Positions 34,038 through 42,709 of a stretch of 64,000 bases of DNA are shown here, piece after piece (positions within the stretch are counted from its first letter, which is position 1; each line of letters begins with the position of its first letter). A program made the position numbers and the translations under genes. The stretch comes from Gammaproteobacteria bacterium (GTDB lineage Bacteria; Pseudomonadota; Gammaproteobacteria; UBA6429; Thiohalophilaceae): assembly GCA_016194635.1 (NCBI GenBank), contig JACQBC010000013.1:34741-98740 (forward strand). The letters run 5' to 3'. The notes under the pieces are model-generated. The model was not told the origin of the DNA and made no database searches. It saw only the letters and a list, made by a program, of their open reading frames with translations.

Positions 34038-35753
34038 TTACTCGGAGGCATGCGCCAACAGGCGCAGATAGTCATTGAGCAACAGATCACGCGCGGGGCG
34101 TTGCGCGCCTTGCAAAAACGCGCAACGATGCTGGTTACAATATTGCCCGTGGGTTAAATAATTTTGAATCACATCGGGCATATCGTAATGGTGGAGCAGT
34201 GGATATTTTTTGGGTATGCCGTTTTCAATGATCAAAATACGATTATGATAATAACTCCCCTCGATATTCCCCAGGTACTGTAGCGCCTTAAACGTATTCG
34301 GGCCGTTGCGCAACGGCGGTACATGATCCGCAACCAGGATGATCAAGCTATGCTTATCCACCGCGATCAGTTCTTTGACATAATCGGTAATCGCCTTGCT
34401 GCGGTAATAAAATTGATTGGTGCTACGCCCCAAGTGATCATCCTGATAGTCCGCTAGGATTCGGATGAATTCCGGGCGTTTGCCTGGATCAAGCACATGC
34501 GGCGTGTGGCCGTAAATTGTCATTAGATAATTGAATATTGGTTTGTCGGGTGCTTGCCGCAAGGCCTGGCGGACCATCGCCAGATTTTGGGCGAATAATT
34601 CGGCATCGAATTGATATTCTTCAACACCCGTATCACCGCTGCTGAGATAGGTAATTCCCGGGTAAAATTCACGCGGAAAATGCACCTCGCCAAAACCTAT
34701 ACCCTTGTACGCGGTTAAGGCGTTGAAGAAATTGGGCTTATACGCATTGGCGCCGATCGTGCGATAACCGCTCTGCCGCAAGATCCCCGGCAAACATTGC
34801 GCGGCACTGCCGGTGAAAACATTGAATTCGATGCTGGATAATTTTTCAAATCCGGGCACACCGCATAACACTTCAAATTCCGACTGCGAAGTGGCGCCAC
34901 CGAACATGGGCGCAATCGATAAACCCGCTGTGTCGCCAAAAAATCGACTGAAGTCGGGGTGGGTGGGTGATTGGGAGAACTTAGCGCCAAGAAATAAATT
35001 GGGGTCAAGGAAACTCTCCAACACGATCATGTGCACATTGTGTCGGTTTCCTTGCGATGTAATATACGTAGCGCGTTGGCGTGCTTGTTGGTCGTAGACG
35101 AGGCGATCCCGGTAGGGGGCAATCGTACGCGTCACTTGTAAACGCTCGGCCTCGCGTAACAAGCTCATGACCAAGCGGCCGTTACGCTCCACACTCTTGG
35201 CGTCCGAATACACTACCATCTGACTCGCCAAGCCGCGAAATACCTGCTCGAAGTGGGCGGGAAAGTAAAATAATGCGGCGAGGATAATCACCAAGGGTAG
35301 GCTCAATAACATGTTTTGCCGGGTCTGGCGAGGATTGATAGCCGCCAGCATCAGCAACAGGGGCCCGAAGAATACGCCGACGATAACCGCAGTATAAACC
35401 AAGGGCAAGACCTGGAATAATTCCGGCAGTTCATGCACATTGACCCAGCGAAAAACCTTGCTGTAAGCCAAAAAGAATATATCGTGGACCAGGTAAAAAA
35501 TCAGGATCGGCACACCGGCCAACACCGCGCGCCAGCGGCTTGGCCGTAACAGACGGTAAAGCAGTGCATATATATAGAGTATTAACCCCAGTTCCAGCCA
35601 TTGGGTATAAAAGCTGTGGTTGCCAAAGCCGCCCACGGCCGCACTCAGCCAGCCCCACAGGTATAACATTAACACCACGCCGGTATAGCGGTTGATCAAA
35701 ACCACGCGTAACCACCGCGCGGCGGATCGACTGCTAGCGGGAAACAGCGGCAT
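34038..35753 (-). CDS. LtaS/OpgB-like membrane phosphoglycerol transferase or sulfatase-family enzyme
   Basis: 571 residues. Five N-terminal membrane helices (about 17-38, 52-69, 77-97, 117-138, 148-166), then an extracytoplasmic alkaline-phosphatase-superfamily domain: 'HMIVLESFLDPNLF' (metal-binding Glu), 'GGATSQSEFEVLCGVP' with nucleophile T288, 'YLMTIYGHTPHVLD' and 'LIILVADHVPPLR' (metal-binding Asp-His). This is the layout of lipoteichoic acid synthase and OpgB-type enzymes, which move phosphoglycerol from phosphatidylglycerol to a glycan; some relatives modify outer-membrane or secreted sugars. The substrate here is unknown. Single gene, convergent with the TlpA fusion. Confidence 0.9.
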   Translation of the reverse strand: MPLFPASSRSAARWLRVVLINRYTGVVLMLYLWGWLSAAVGGFGNHSFYTQWLELGLILYIYALLYRLLRPSRWRAVLAGVPILIFYLVHDIFFLAYSKVFRWVNVHELPELFQVLPLVYTAVIVGVFFGPLLLMLAAINPRQTRQNMLLSLPLVIILAALFYFPAHFEQVFRGLASQMVVYSDAKSVERNGRLVMSLLREAERLQVTRTIAPYRDRLVYDQQARQRATYITSQGNRHNVHMIVLESFLDPNLFLGAKFSQSPTHPDFSRFFGDTAGLSIAPMFGGATSQSEFEVLCGVPGFEKLSSIEFNVFTGSAAQCLPGILRQSGYRTIGANAYKPNFFNALTAYKGIGFGEVHFPREFYPGITYLSSGDTGVEEYQFDAELFAQNLAMVRQALRQAPDKPIFNYLMTIYGHTPHVLDPGKRPEFIRILADYQDDHLGRSTNQFYYRSKAITDYVKELIAVDKHSLIILVADHVPPLRNGPNTFKALQYLGNIEGSYYHNRILIIENGIPKKYPLLHHYDMPDVIQNYLTHGQYCNQHRCAFLQGAQRPARDLLLNDYLRLLAHASE

Positions 35754-35861
35754 GGCTATAAAACGCGACGGGTAGTTAAGGGAGGTTGATCATACCCGAA
35801 AATACCCCTCACTAAGCTGAGGAAAAGCCCACCCCGGTGAGCACGAACACGGGCCAAAGAA

Positions 35862-36500
35862 TTATTTATCTCCACACAACATCAGGCGATCGAAGCCCAC
35901 CGCAAAACCAATACCTTGTTTATAAGCGCCACCCCCCGCCACTTGTTTTTGCGCACCGAGTTTTGGCACGGATATTTCAAAACCTTCCTCGACATAATAG
36001 GAAAGTCCGCGTTTGACGCTCTCCACCACATCGAACTCCTTTGTTTTTAACGCGATCATGGCGGAGGCAAGTTCGATTAACTCGTTTTTAACCGTGGCGG
36101 AGGTTGGATTAATCACCTCAACGCCAAACTGAAAGAACTCACGGTACCGGCCTTCTTGCGGCCGTTCATACCGCCAACACCGTTCAAAATACCAGAGCTT
36201 AACGTTTTGATTGCGTTTATAGTGTTTATCGGCAACCAGCTGAATTGTCGCCGTACCCTCGGGGCGTAAACATAATTGGCGATCCTTCTTATCGTTGAAT
36301 ACGTACATTTGCCCCAGAATTTCTTCCCCGGCCTTGTCCACATAGACCTCGGCGGGTTCGACGCTAGGAAGAATAATTTCCGAATAACCGGTGCTTTCAG
36401 CCAGCTGGATCATGCCGTTCAATAATTGCCGTCTTTGTTTTGCCTCATCACCGACGATGATACGCACGCCACGCGCGAGCTGATCAATTCTTAGTTCCAT
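35862..36500 (-). CDS. compact histidyl-tRNA synthetase-like catalytic-core protein
   Basis: 212 residues. Class II synthetase core of the HisRS/HisZ type: N-terminal 'ARGVRIIVGDEAKQRRQL', 'LRPEGTATIQLVA' near 79-90, motif 2 'WYFERCWRYERPQEGRYREF' at 103-122, histidine motif 'VKRGLSYYVEEGFEI' at 162-176, 'VAGGGAYKQ', and motif 3 'GIGFAVGFDRLML' to the end. It is about half normal size: the insertion domain between motif 2 and RGLxYY is shortened to ~40 residues and the anticodon-binding domain is missing. It cannot be a normal HisRS. It could be HisZ-like (regulator of HisG) or a paralogue with another amino-acid ligase role. Neighbours give no clue. Confidence 0.8.
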   Translation of the reverse strand: MELRIDQLARGVRIIVGDEAKQRRQLLNGMIQLAESTGYSEIILPSVEPAEVYVDKAGEEILGQMYVFNDKKDRQLCLRPEGTATIQLVADKHYKRNQNVKLWYFERCWRYERPQEGRYREFFQFGVEVINPTSATVKNELIELASAMIALKTKEFDVVESVKRGLSYYVEEGFEISVPKLGAQKQVAGGGAYKQGIGFAVGFDRLMLCGDK

Positions 36501-36601
36501 AGATATTTTACCGTGTTATTGCGTATAGTATGACAGACGCGGATCATACCAGAATCCAGTTGCCCTAAAATAGCCGGCCGCGCCAACCTCGATTATTGTC
36601 G

Positions 36602-36628
36602 TAAGGCCCCATCCGCTGGGGCGCCTTA
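36602..36628. terminator. hairpin, terminator-like
   Basis: TAAGGCCCCATCCGCTGGGGCGCCTTA, nearly symmetric, just past the stop of the DsrE-like gene. No long T-run follows, so it may be only a stem that stabilises the mRNA end. Confidence 0.45.
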
Positions 36629-36638
36629 TCTGCCGCCA

Positions 36639-36977
36639 CTAGAGCGTAATAATTTGGTCCGGCATATTCCCCGCCAGGGCTTGGTAAAGGTTGGGGAAAC
36701 AACCGATGGTTGCGCCATCGACCAGCTTGGTTTCAATGTTGCGTTCGTAACAACATTGATCACAGCCCATCAACAGGATGTCCTGTTGCCGCGCCACTTT
36801 AGCCAAACGCTCGCCGATCGGATCGCCCTTTACCAACACGTAGTTATTGTCTTCAAAGAAAAACATCCCAACGACACCCACCCCATGGGCATTTTTCTCC
36901 AGTTGCGGCAGGATCATCTTGCCAAGTTTGTAGGAAACCGTGTGTCCCTGGGTTGAGAATATATAGGCTACTTTCAT
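36639..36977 (-). CDS. cytoplasmic DsrE-like protein
   Basis: 112 residues, one DsrE/TusD-fold domain: 'MKVAYIFSTQGHTVSYKLGK', 'VGVVGMFFFEDNNYVLVKGD', and 'ILLMGCDQCCYERNIETKLV' with the cysteine cluster C-DQ-CC, then 'GATIGCFPNLYQAL'. Cysteines in this position carry persulfide in the family. It resembles small DsrE-like proteins of sulfur oxidisers more than TusD. A TusE/DsrC-type partner is encoded 5.4 kb away at 42416. AGGAG lies eight bases before the ATG. Palindromic repeat C lies upstream. Confidence 0.85.
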   Translation of the reverse strand: MKVAYIFSTQGHTVSYKLGKMILPQLEKNAHGVGVVGMFFFEDNNYVLVKGDPIGERLAKVARQQDILLMGCDQCCYERNIETKLVDGATIGCFPNLYQALAGNMPDQIITL

Positions 36978-37039
36978 AACTGCTCCTTGAGATAGTGGTT
37001 ATTTCGATACTAGATAATTGAGATCATGGCTGCACATAC

Positions 37040-37169
37040 TACTGAGTCACATGGAAAGGATACCCCCCCACCAAGACCGTCAGCCGCAGGGATGCTGCTG
37101 TCGAGCTTACAGGGAGGTATTGACGGCGTGTCTTGGTGGGGGGGTATCCTTATCCATGTGACTCAGTAA
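37040..37169. repeat. palindromic repeat C (family 1)
   Basis: 130 bp. ACTGAGTCACATGGAAAGGA pairs with TCCTTATCCATGTGACTCAGT, the cleanest termini of the family. The core has the same orientation as repeat A. Confidence 0.88.
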
Positions 37170-37214
37170 TACGTGTCGCCGCGGCAAGAATACTACAAAC
37201 CGCGGCCTATTCCT

Positions 37215-37700
37215 CTAACGATCTCGGCTCGATTTTTTGTTCCGATGGTAGGTAAGCGCTAAGCCAATACAATGACGTAGCGCGTTTATCGGGATCCTAT
37301 CCGCTACGTTGAAGACAATGCTACGATTTCCAACATACTTAAAGAGGTCCGGGTAGATTTCTTTGAAATCCTCAATCAGGGTGGTTTGACAGTGAACGTA
37401 CATGGCATAGTGGCCAGGCTGAGATTTGATCTGATCAATCCGAAGCGTGCTGCCACTTTTGGATTTTAAGGTAAGATAACTGGGCTGCCCCCATTTGAGG
37501 GTTTCATACAGTTCTCCAACACCGACCGTGGTCGCCGCAGTATTGAAGATTAATTGACGCAGCAACCGGAGTTTGGTTCTTAGCGAGGTTGGGTAAGCCT
37601 TGAAGATCGCCGCAACCGCTGGGTTTTGAAAACCGGCGGGCTTTTTGCGCATGGCGCGCCGTGTTTTACGCATTGGGCTTGGTTCTCTTTTCTTGTTCAC
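37215..37700 (-). CDS. DUF1801 (YdhG-like) domain protein
   Basis: 161 residues with a basic N-terminus (14 K/R in the first 21) and a DUF1801 domain: 'NPAVAAIFKAYPTSLRTKLR', 'VGELYETLKWGQPSYLTL', 'KSGSTLRIDQIKSQPGHYAM' and 'FKYVGNRSIVFNV'. The fold resembles the iron chaperone frataxin-like YdhG proteins; function unknown. The final gene of the window (63654) encodes another DUF1801-like protein in a cassette. Stands alone. Confidence 0.85.
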   Translation of the reverse strand: MNKKREPSPMRKTRRAMRKKPAGFQNPAVAAIFKAYPTSLRTKLRLLRQLIFNTAATTVGVGELYETLKWGQPSYLTLKSKSGSTLRIDQIKSQPGHYAMYVHCQTTLIEDFKEIYPDLFKYVGNRSIVFNVADRIPINALRHCIGLALTYHRNKKSSRDR

Positions 37701-38079
37701 ACGCTTTTCACTGAGCCTACTGGCGTCAAACTGGCCATGCAGAGAGCGCTCGCATAACGATTGTTTCCTCAGAAAGTTCTGTACGTATAATCACACACTT
37801 TAAATAATTAAAATTAAATTTCCGTCCGTGTTATTTTTATGATGCAGTTCCGTTCTTGGTAATTCGCGTGCAATCAGACTGTGACTATACTCTAGATTGC
37901 AGTGCCAAAATACTAATAGTCGATAATTAGAGAGTACATTCCCGTACAATAACCGGCCACCGGGTACGGTAGATCAGATTTACACTGTTGTAGCCAGATC
38001 TTAACCAAGGCGCTCAAGAACTCAGAGCTACTAGTATAGCGCTGGATTTGAGTACTATAAAAAATTATGGAGGGAGACC
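37701..38079. other. intergenic region
   Basis: About 380 bases without a gene. AT-rich in the middle and likely to hold promoters for the divergent DUF1801 and TIGR03790 genes. GGAGGGAG at 38069-38076 is a strong ribosome site for the latter. Confidence 0.5.
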
Positions 38080-41000
38080 ATGAATACCGCTACGTCCTAC
38101 GTTAGCAAAAAACTTTTCCTGCTCTTGGTATTGTCATGTACGGGTACTGCGGCTTATGCCGCACGTAATGACGTACTGGTGATCGTGAATGACAACTCCA
38201 TCGATTCGCAAAAAATCGGCACGTATTATACACAGCGACGCAACATCGATCCGGCGCGGATTGTCCACCTAAAAGTACCGAATCAGTTTTATATCAACTG
38301 GACGGAATTTCAAAGTCTACGCGACCAAATTTTGCGGTTTGGAATTTGCCCCTCCATCGCACCAAGCAAACAACCCGCCGCTTGTAACGATACCACTCTG
38401 CCGATGTATAGCGCCGATACAATCGCAGCACTAACCGCCGCCACCCCAATAAAATACATCGTTACCACCCGCGGAGTACCTACGCGTATGACGGTGGATG
38501 GCTCACAACTGTATTCTCCCGGTGAGTCGACCTCGGTCGACAATTATTTACGCGTCTGGTTGGCGCGTTACTTGACCTCCGACGTAAGTTTTTATGCCGT
38601 TATTGAACGCGCCAAGGCGTTTGGTGATGGCAGCGGGATGCGCAGTATAAACCCGGCGTTGGACGGAGAATATAGCATCGGACGGCTGGACGGTTTGGAC
38701 ACCCCCTCCGCCACCGCCCTGGTGGATCGCGCCCGTCGTGTGGAGTCCAACGGCTGGTACGGCAAACTCTACGGTTCAACCTTCGGCAGTACCGGTGGTC
38801 GTTCGCTGTGGTTTAATTACGCCACCCAGACGCCGATATACGGTGACAATAACCTTTATGCCAACACCACCGGCTGGCGTTATAGCTTCGGCCTATTCGG
38901 TGAAACGCGCCCGGAATGCAGCGATTACACTAGCCCCAGCCATTATTTTGCGTTTGATCAAACCAGCCCCAATGGCAAAAGTCCGGGGTATTGTTTGACG
39001 CAATTTACCAAGGCTGTGCCCAACGAGCTTATTCAAGGACACCCGGCCTCGCGTTCGCCCTTAGCCACCGAAGCGCTGGCGTATTTTGGTTCGCTGGACG
39101 GGTTTACCCCCGCCGGTGGATTTTCCACACTGTTAAATTGGCGTAAGAATGCCACCTGTCAAATTACCTTGTGCGCCAACGCCACCGATCCCGCCGCCTG
39201 CCGTTTGGCCTCGTCCGATCCGCACCGCGAAATTAACACCGAGTGCGTGGGGGTGGCCGATGGGTTTATTGGTTATAACTTCCAATCGTTTCCCGTGTCG
39301 ATCTTCGCCAGCTGGCCAACGGGGTGGGGGCCCTATAGCGTTGATCAAAATGACCCCCCACTGGTTTTAACTAATCTTGCCGCCGACGGTAACAACAGCC
39401 TATGGTTTGCGCATCCAGACGAGGTGGCCAATCCGAGCTGCTACGCCTACGCCAACGGTATTTTGAGCAGCAGTGCGCAACCGTGTTTGAGTCAACGTAA
39501 GGTTGGCCTACAACAAACCATCTCCAGTCATGGCACCGATCTGAATACACCGACCTCATACCATATGACCTTTCACGTAAAGGCACGGCAGATCCAACCC
39601 GCGGCCAACCTCACTACCTTTATACGTTTTAATTATCCCAAAACCGTGGGCGCCGCATGCCCGACCGGATTAATCGGTCAACCTACGGATAGCAACTGTT
39701 TCTATCAAACCACGATGAATATTCCCTTACCTGCCGGCGATTCGGGTTGGACCTTGGTACAACGTGACCTTACCCCACCCGCGAATCTAGGCTTAGACTA
39801 CAACAACGTCACGCTGGGTTTTGTCGGTACGATCCCCAGTGGCGAAGTAGGTATCGATGCCGTGTCATTGCAAACCGTGACCAGCCCGGGCGAATTAGTC
39901 GTGAACGGTTCGTTTGAGAATGGCCATTTGCAAACCGCTAACGGCGATTATACCGTAGATTTTCTCTCGCGCTTGGGGGGCACCGCCTTCTGGGGCAGTT
40001 TGAGCCACCATGAATCCGGTGGACATTCCTTTGACACTACTTCGCTGGGGACGTTAGTGTATTTATTGCGCGGCCTGCCCATGGGCGAGGCCGTCTGGTT
40101 GGGGGAGCCGCATGTCAGTGGTATTGTGTATGGCGACCCGCTGTATTCACCCACGGCGATTCAATTAAAACTCAGTAACAGCAGCAATCCTTGGAATTTT
40201 GTCACCGGCAACGTCGCCCTGTCGGGTAACGCCCTCAATGGTCGCGACTCCACGCGAGTGACCACAACGTACAGTATCGATTATTGCCGCGACAATGATT
40301 TTTATACCTGCGGAACCACGACCAATCCTTGGATAGCCTCCGGGTTAACCGGAACCGGGGGCCGCAAAAATATCCGCTTCGGAAGTTGGAACACCTCCGC
40401 CCTGACGCCAGGACCGCAGGTGTTACGTCTCAAGGTTAGCAGCACCAATGCCTCCCTGGGTAAAAGCCAATCGTTTTATGATTATCTGCGAGTGGTGCTT
40501 TATAACAATATTTCAGATGCCGATGGGGATGGACTGAGCGATCTGGTGGAACTGGCCGGCACCTACGGCACCGACCCCCTTAAGGCCGATACCGATGGGG
40601 ATGGCTTGCTGGATGGTGAGGAAGTGAATCGGTATCACACCGATCCAACCAAGCTGGACACCGACGGCGATGGTTTATCGGATTATGCTGAGCTTATCAC
40701 CTATAAAACCGACCCGTTAAAAACCGATACCGACGGTGACGGTTACACCGACGCGACCGAAGTATTCTATGGCGGCAATCCCCTCGACCCCTCGGTTGTT
40801 CCGCTGGTATTTACCTCCACCCCGGTTAAAACCGCGGCGGCGGACGTGACCTACAGCTATCACGCTAAAGCCACCTGGAATAATGTGTTGTATTCAAGTT
40901 ACATCAACGACCCTACGATGACACTCGATCCGCTAACGGGTTTGTTAACCTGGCTGCCGGATTATTCGCTGGTCGGGCAAACACACTATGTGCTGATTAA

Positions 41001-41241
41001 TGTGACCGGCGGCGCAATCAGCAACTGGCAATTTTTCGCTATCAACGTGGTCGCGATTAATGACGGCGACATCAATGAAGACGGTGTGGTCGATGCAGCC
41101 GATGTCGTACTGGCGCAACGCATCGCGCTTGGCATACTCACTCCGACAGAACGGCAACGCGCACACGCGGATCTGGTGCACGATAAAACCATCGATATCG
41201 CGGACGTGGTGATGATTCAAAAGAAGGCATTAGGACTCTAA
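38080..41241 (+). CDS. TIGR03790 family secreted protein with TSP3-type calcium repeats and a dockerin-like end
   Basis: 1053 residues. Signal peptide 'LFLLLVLSCTGTAAYAA'. The N-terminal ~30-400 matches TIGR03790 ('NDVLVIVNDNSIDSQKIGTY', 'YYTQRRNIDPARIVHLKVP', 'IKYIVTTRGVPTRM'). Then strand-rich carbohydrate-binding-like regions, four thrombospondin type 3-like Ca2+ repeats near 810-905 ('DADGDGLSD', 'DTDGDGLLDGEE'), an Ig/cadherin-like segment, and a C-terminal 'GDINEDGVVDAADVVLAQRI' plus 'IDIADVVMIQKKALGL', the two Ca2+ loops of a dockerin. Probably cell-surface or extracellular. Lipoprotein gene starts 12 bases downstream, so they form an operon. Confidence 0.88.
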   Translation: MNTATSYVSKKLFLLLVLSCTGTAAYAARNDVLVIVNDNSIDSQKIGTYYTQRRNIDPARIVHLKVPNQFYINWTEFQSLRDQILRFGICPSIAPSKQPAACNDTTLPMYSADTIAALTAATPIKYIVTTRGVPTRMTVDGSQLYSPGESTSVDNYLRVWLARYLTSDVSFYAVIERAKAFGDGSGMRSINPALDGEYSIGRLDGLDTPSATALVDRARRVESNGWYGKLYGSTFGSTGGRSLWFNYATQTPIYGDNNLYANTTGWRYSFGLFGETRPECSDYTSPSHYFAFDQTSPNGKSPGYCLTQFTKAVPNELIQGHPASRSPLATEALAYFGSLDGFTPAGGFSTLLNWRKNATCQITLCANATDPAACRLASSDPHREINTECVGVADGFIGYNFQSFPVSIFASWPTGWGPYSVDQNDPPLVLTNLAADGNNSLWFAHPDEVANPSCYAYANGILSSSAQPCLSQRKVGLQQTISSHGTDLNTPTSYHMTFHVKARQIQPAANLTTFIRFNYPKTVGAACPTGLIGQPTDSNCFYQTTMNIPLPAGDSGWTLVQRDLTPPANLGLDYNNVTLGFVGTIPSGEVGIDAVSLQTVTSPGELVVNGSFENGHLQTANGDYTVDFLSRLGGTAFWGSLSHHESGGHSFDTTSLGTLVYLLRGLPMGEAVWLGEPHVSGIVYGDPLYSPTAIQLKLSNSSNPWNFVTGNVALSGNALNGRDSTRVTTTYSIDYCRDNDFYTCGTTTNPWIASGLTGTGGRKNIRFGSWNTSALTPGPQVLRLKVSSTNASLGKSQSFYDYLRVVLYNNISDADGDGLSDLVELAGTYGTDPLKADTDGDGLLDGEEVNRYHTDPTKLDTDGDGLSDYAELITYKTDPLKTDTDGDGYTDATEVFYGGNPLDPSVVPLVFTSTPVKTAAADVTYSYHAKATWNNVLYSSYINDPTMTLDPLTGLLTWLPDYSLVGQTHYVLINVTGGAISNWQFFAINVVAINDGDINEDGVVDAADVVLAQRIALGILTPTERQRAHADLVHDKTIDIADVVMIQKKALGL

Positions 41242-41253
41242 CGAGGTGAACCC

Positions 41254-42270
41254 ATGAAAACACAACACACGATTAGCTCTATAACCATCGGTATTCTGCT
41301 GTTAAGCTTGGGCGGCTGCGCCAGCATGCAGCCCTTGTCCAATCTGGCGCGCTCGGGCGATACGGTTACGATATCCCTGGGCGGCACGGACAGCAACGCG
41401 TTGACGCCGATACTAAAGAAGGAAGAAGTCAGCGTGACCATCACGGACGCTGCCGGCCGCGCCTACCCGGTAAAACTACGTAACCTGTTTCGTGTCTACA
41501 GTGACCCGACCAGCCACTACGACTATGTTGCCACCGGTTCGGATAACCAAATCGAGACCTATGTATCACCGCACCAAGGTCAGTGGATGGCGGTATTGGA
41601 CCTCGTTGACCCGGTTAGCGCGCAACCCTTGCCATTGGCGGCGGGCCAGGCGAATTTCGCCGTCAGCTCACCCAAATTGCAAACCTGGGTAGACTACCCC
41701 GGTTACGGCTGGAAATGGACGAACGGCGATCTCAGCGCTATTCCGATTGAAATTATCACGGGCAACGGCGCGCCCAATCCGCTGAATTATCTAACCCCGG
41801 TGTCATATTCACCGTTAAATGGTTTAGAACCCGAGCCCCAGGTCGAGATCACCGCCACGGGGATCCCCAGTAATCTGATCGGCGGCGGTATGTTTGTATT
41901 TAAATATGTCATTGCCGATTTTGTCTCGGGCAACCCGCGGGTTACCACCACCACCCCTGATCCGAACGTGCAACTGGCCTCGCACAACCTTCCCCAAGGC
42001 GACGGCACGGCGTTATTGAAGGTGATGATCAGCAATCCGCACGGATTTAATCTGAATAACAGTAAACTCGATGCAAACGGCGTGAATACGCTGCGGGCCG
42101 GGCAAAGCCTGTTACGGAGTTTGCGTTTCAGTATCGCGTGGGATAGCAGCAATAATGCCGTTAGCGATACCAATTGGCAAAACTCCATCAGCCTGGTGAG
42201 CGGGCGCTATGTTGATCTGAACGGTAATACCATGTCGGAGTTAGCACCGGTGGTAACCAAAATACGCTAA
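41254..42270 (+). CDS. outer-membrane lipoprotein partner of the TIGR03790 protein
   Basis: 338 residues. Lipoprotein signal 'IGILLLSLGGCASM' with lipobox LGGC at about 24; serine-like residues follow, so sorting to the outer membrane is expected. The mature part is strand-rich with 'VSVTITDAAGRAYPVKLRNL', 'DYPGYGWKWTNGD' and no recognised family. ATG is 12 bases after the dockerin-protein stop with GAGG before it. It may anchor or help export the large secreted protein; no direct evidence. Confidence 0.8.
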   Translation: MKTQHTISSITIGILLLSLGGCASMQPLSNLARSGDTVTISLGGTDSNALTPILKKEEVSVTITDAAGRAYPVKLRNLFRVYSDPTSHYDYVATGSDNQIETYVSPHQGQWMAVLDLVDPVSAQPLPLAAGQANFAVSSPKLQTWVDYPGYGWKWTNGDLSAIPIEIITGNGAPNPLNYLTPVSYSPLNGLEPEPQVEITATGIPSNLIGGGMFVFKYVIADFVSGNPRVTTTTPDPNVQLASHNLPQGDGTALLKVMISNPHGFNLNNSKLDANGVNTLRAGQSLLRSLRFSIAWDSSNNAVSDTNWQNSISLVSGRYVDLNGNTMSELAPVVTKIR

Positions 42271-42351
42271 CAACGAATGGCGGCGCGCGGCGCAGCCCTG
42301 CTCTGCGTGGATTTGCAATCCTGACGGGAACTACCCCACCCGTCTGGATAC

Positions 42352-42380
42352 TTGACAAAATTACTCGGATTATTTATTTT
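42352..42380 (+). promoter_or_regulatory. sigma70-type promoter of tusE
   Basis: TTGACA at 42352-42357, 17-base spacer, TATTTT at 42375-42380, 36 bases before the tusE start. Confidence 0.6.
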
Positions 42381-42415
42381 GCAACCTCATAATCCGGTTT
42401 TACACGAGGCATACA

Positions 42416-42709
42416 ATGAGTCTTCCTGAACGTGACGGCGATGGTTATTTGGTTGATATGAGTATTTGGACCCCAGACATCGCTAAGGCCATGGCGGCTG
42501 CGGATGGTATCGATATGACGGACGAGAAATGGACCCAAATCCTCAAAGCGCGTGAATATTTCGATGAATACGGCACGGTCCCGCCGATCCGCAAGTTCGC
42601 TAAATACTTGGAAAAAGATCAGAAAGAATTGTTTTCGATGTGGATGACCGGCCCGATGAAACCGATCACCAAGTACGGCGGTTTACCCAAGCCTACTGGC
42701 TGTGTTTAA
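42416..42709 (+). CDS. tusE: TusE/DsrC-family sulfur carrier
   Basis: 97 residues. Family features: 'DGDGYLVDMSIWTPDIAKAM', 'EKWTQILKAREYFDEYGTVP' and 'KKYLE'-type helix, ending 'YGGLPKPTGCV'. The penultimate cysteine is the persulfide carrier. The second cysteine of true DsrC (about ten residues earlier) is absent (here 'KPITKYGG'), so it fits TusE or a DsrC-like protein, acting in 2-thiouridine tRNA modification or sulfur transfer. Promoter at 42352. The 3' end overlaps aroE, on the other strand, by 27 bases. Confidence 0.92.
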   Translation: MSLPERDGDGYLVDMSIWTPDIAKAMAAADGIDMTDEKWTQILKAREYFDEYGTVPPIRKFAKYLEKDQKELFSMWMTGPMKPITKYGGLPKPTGCV

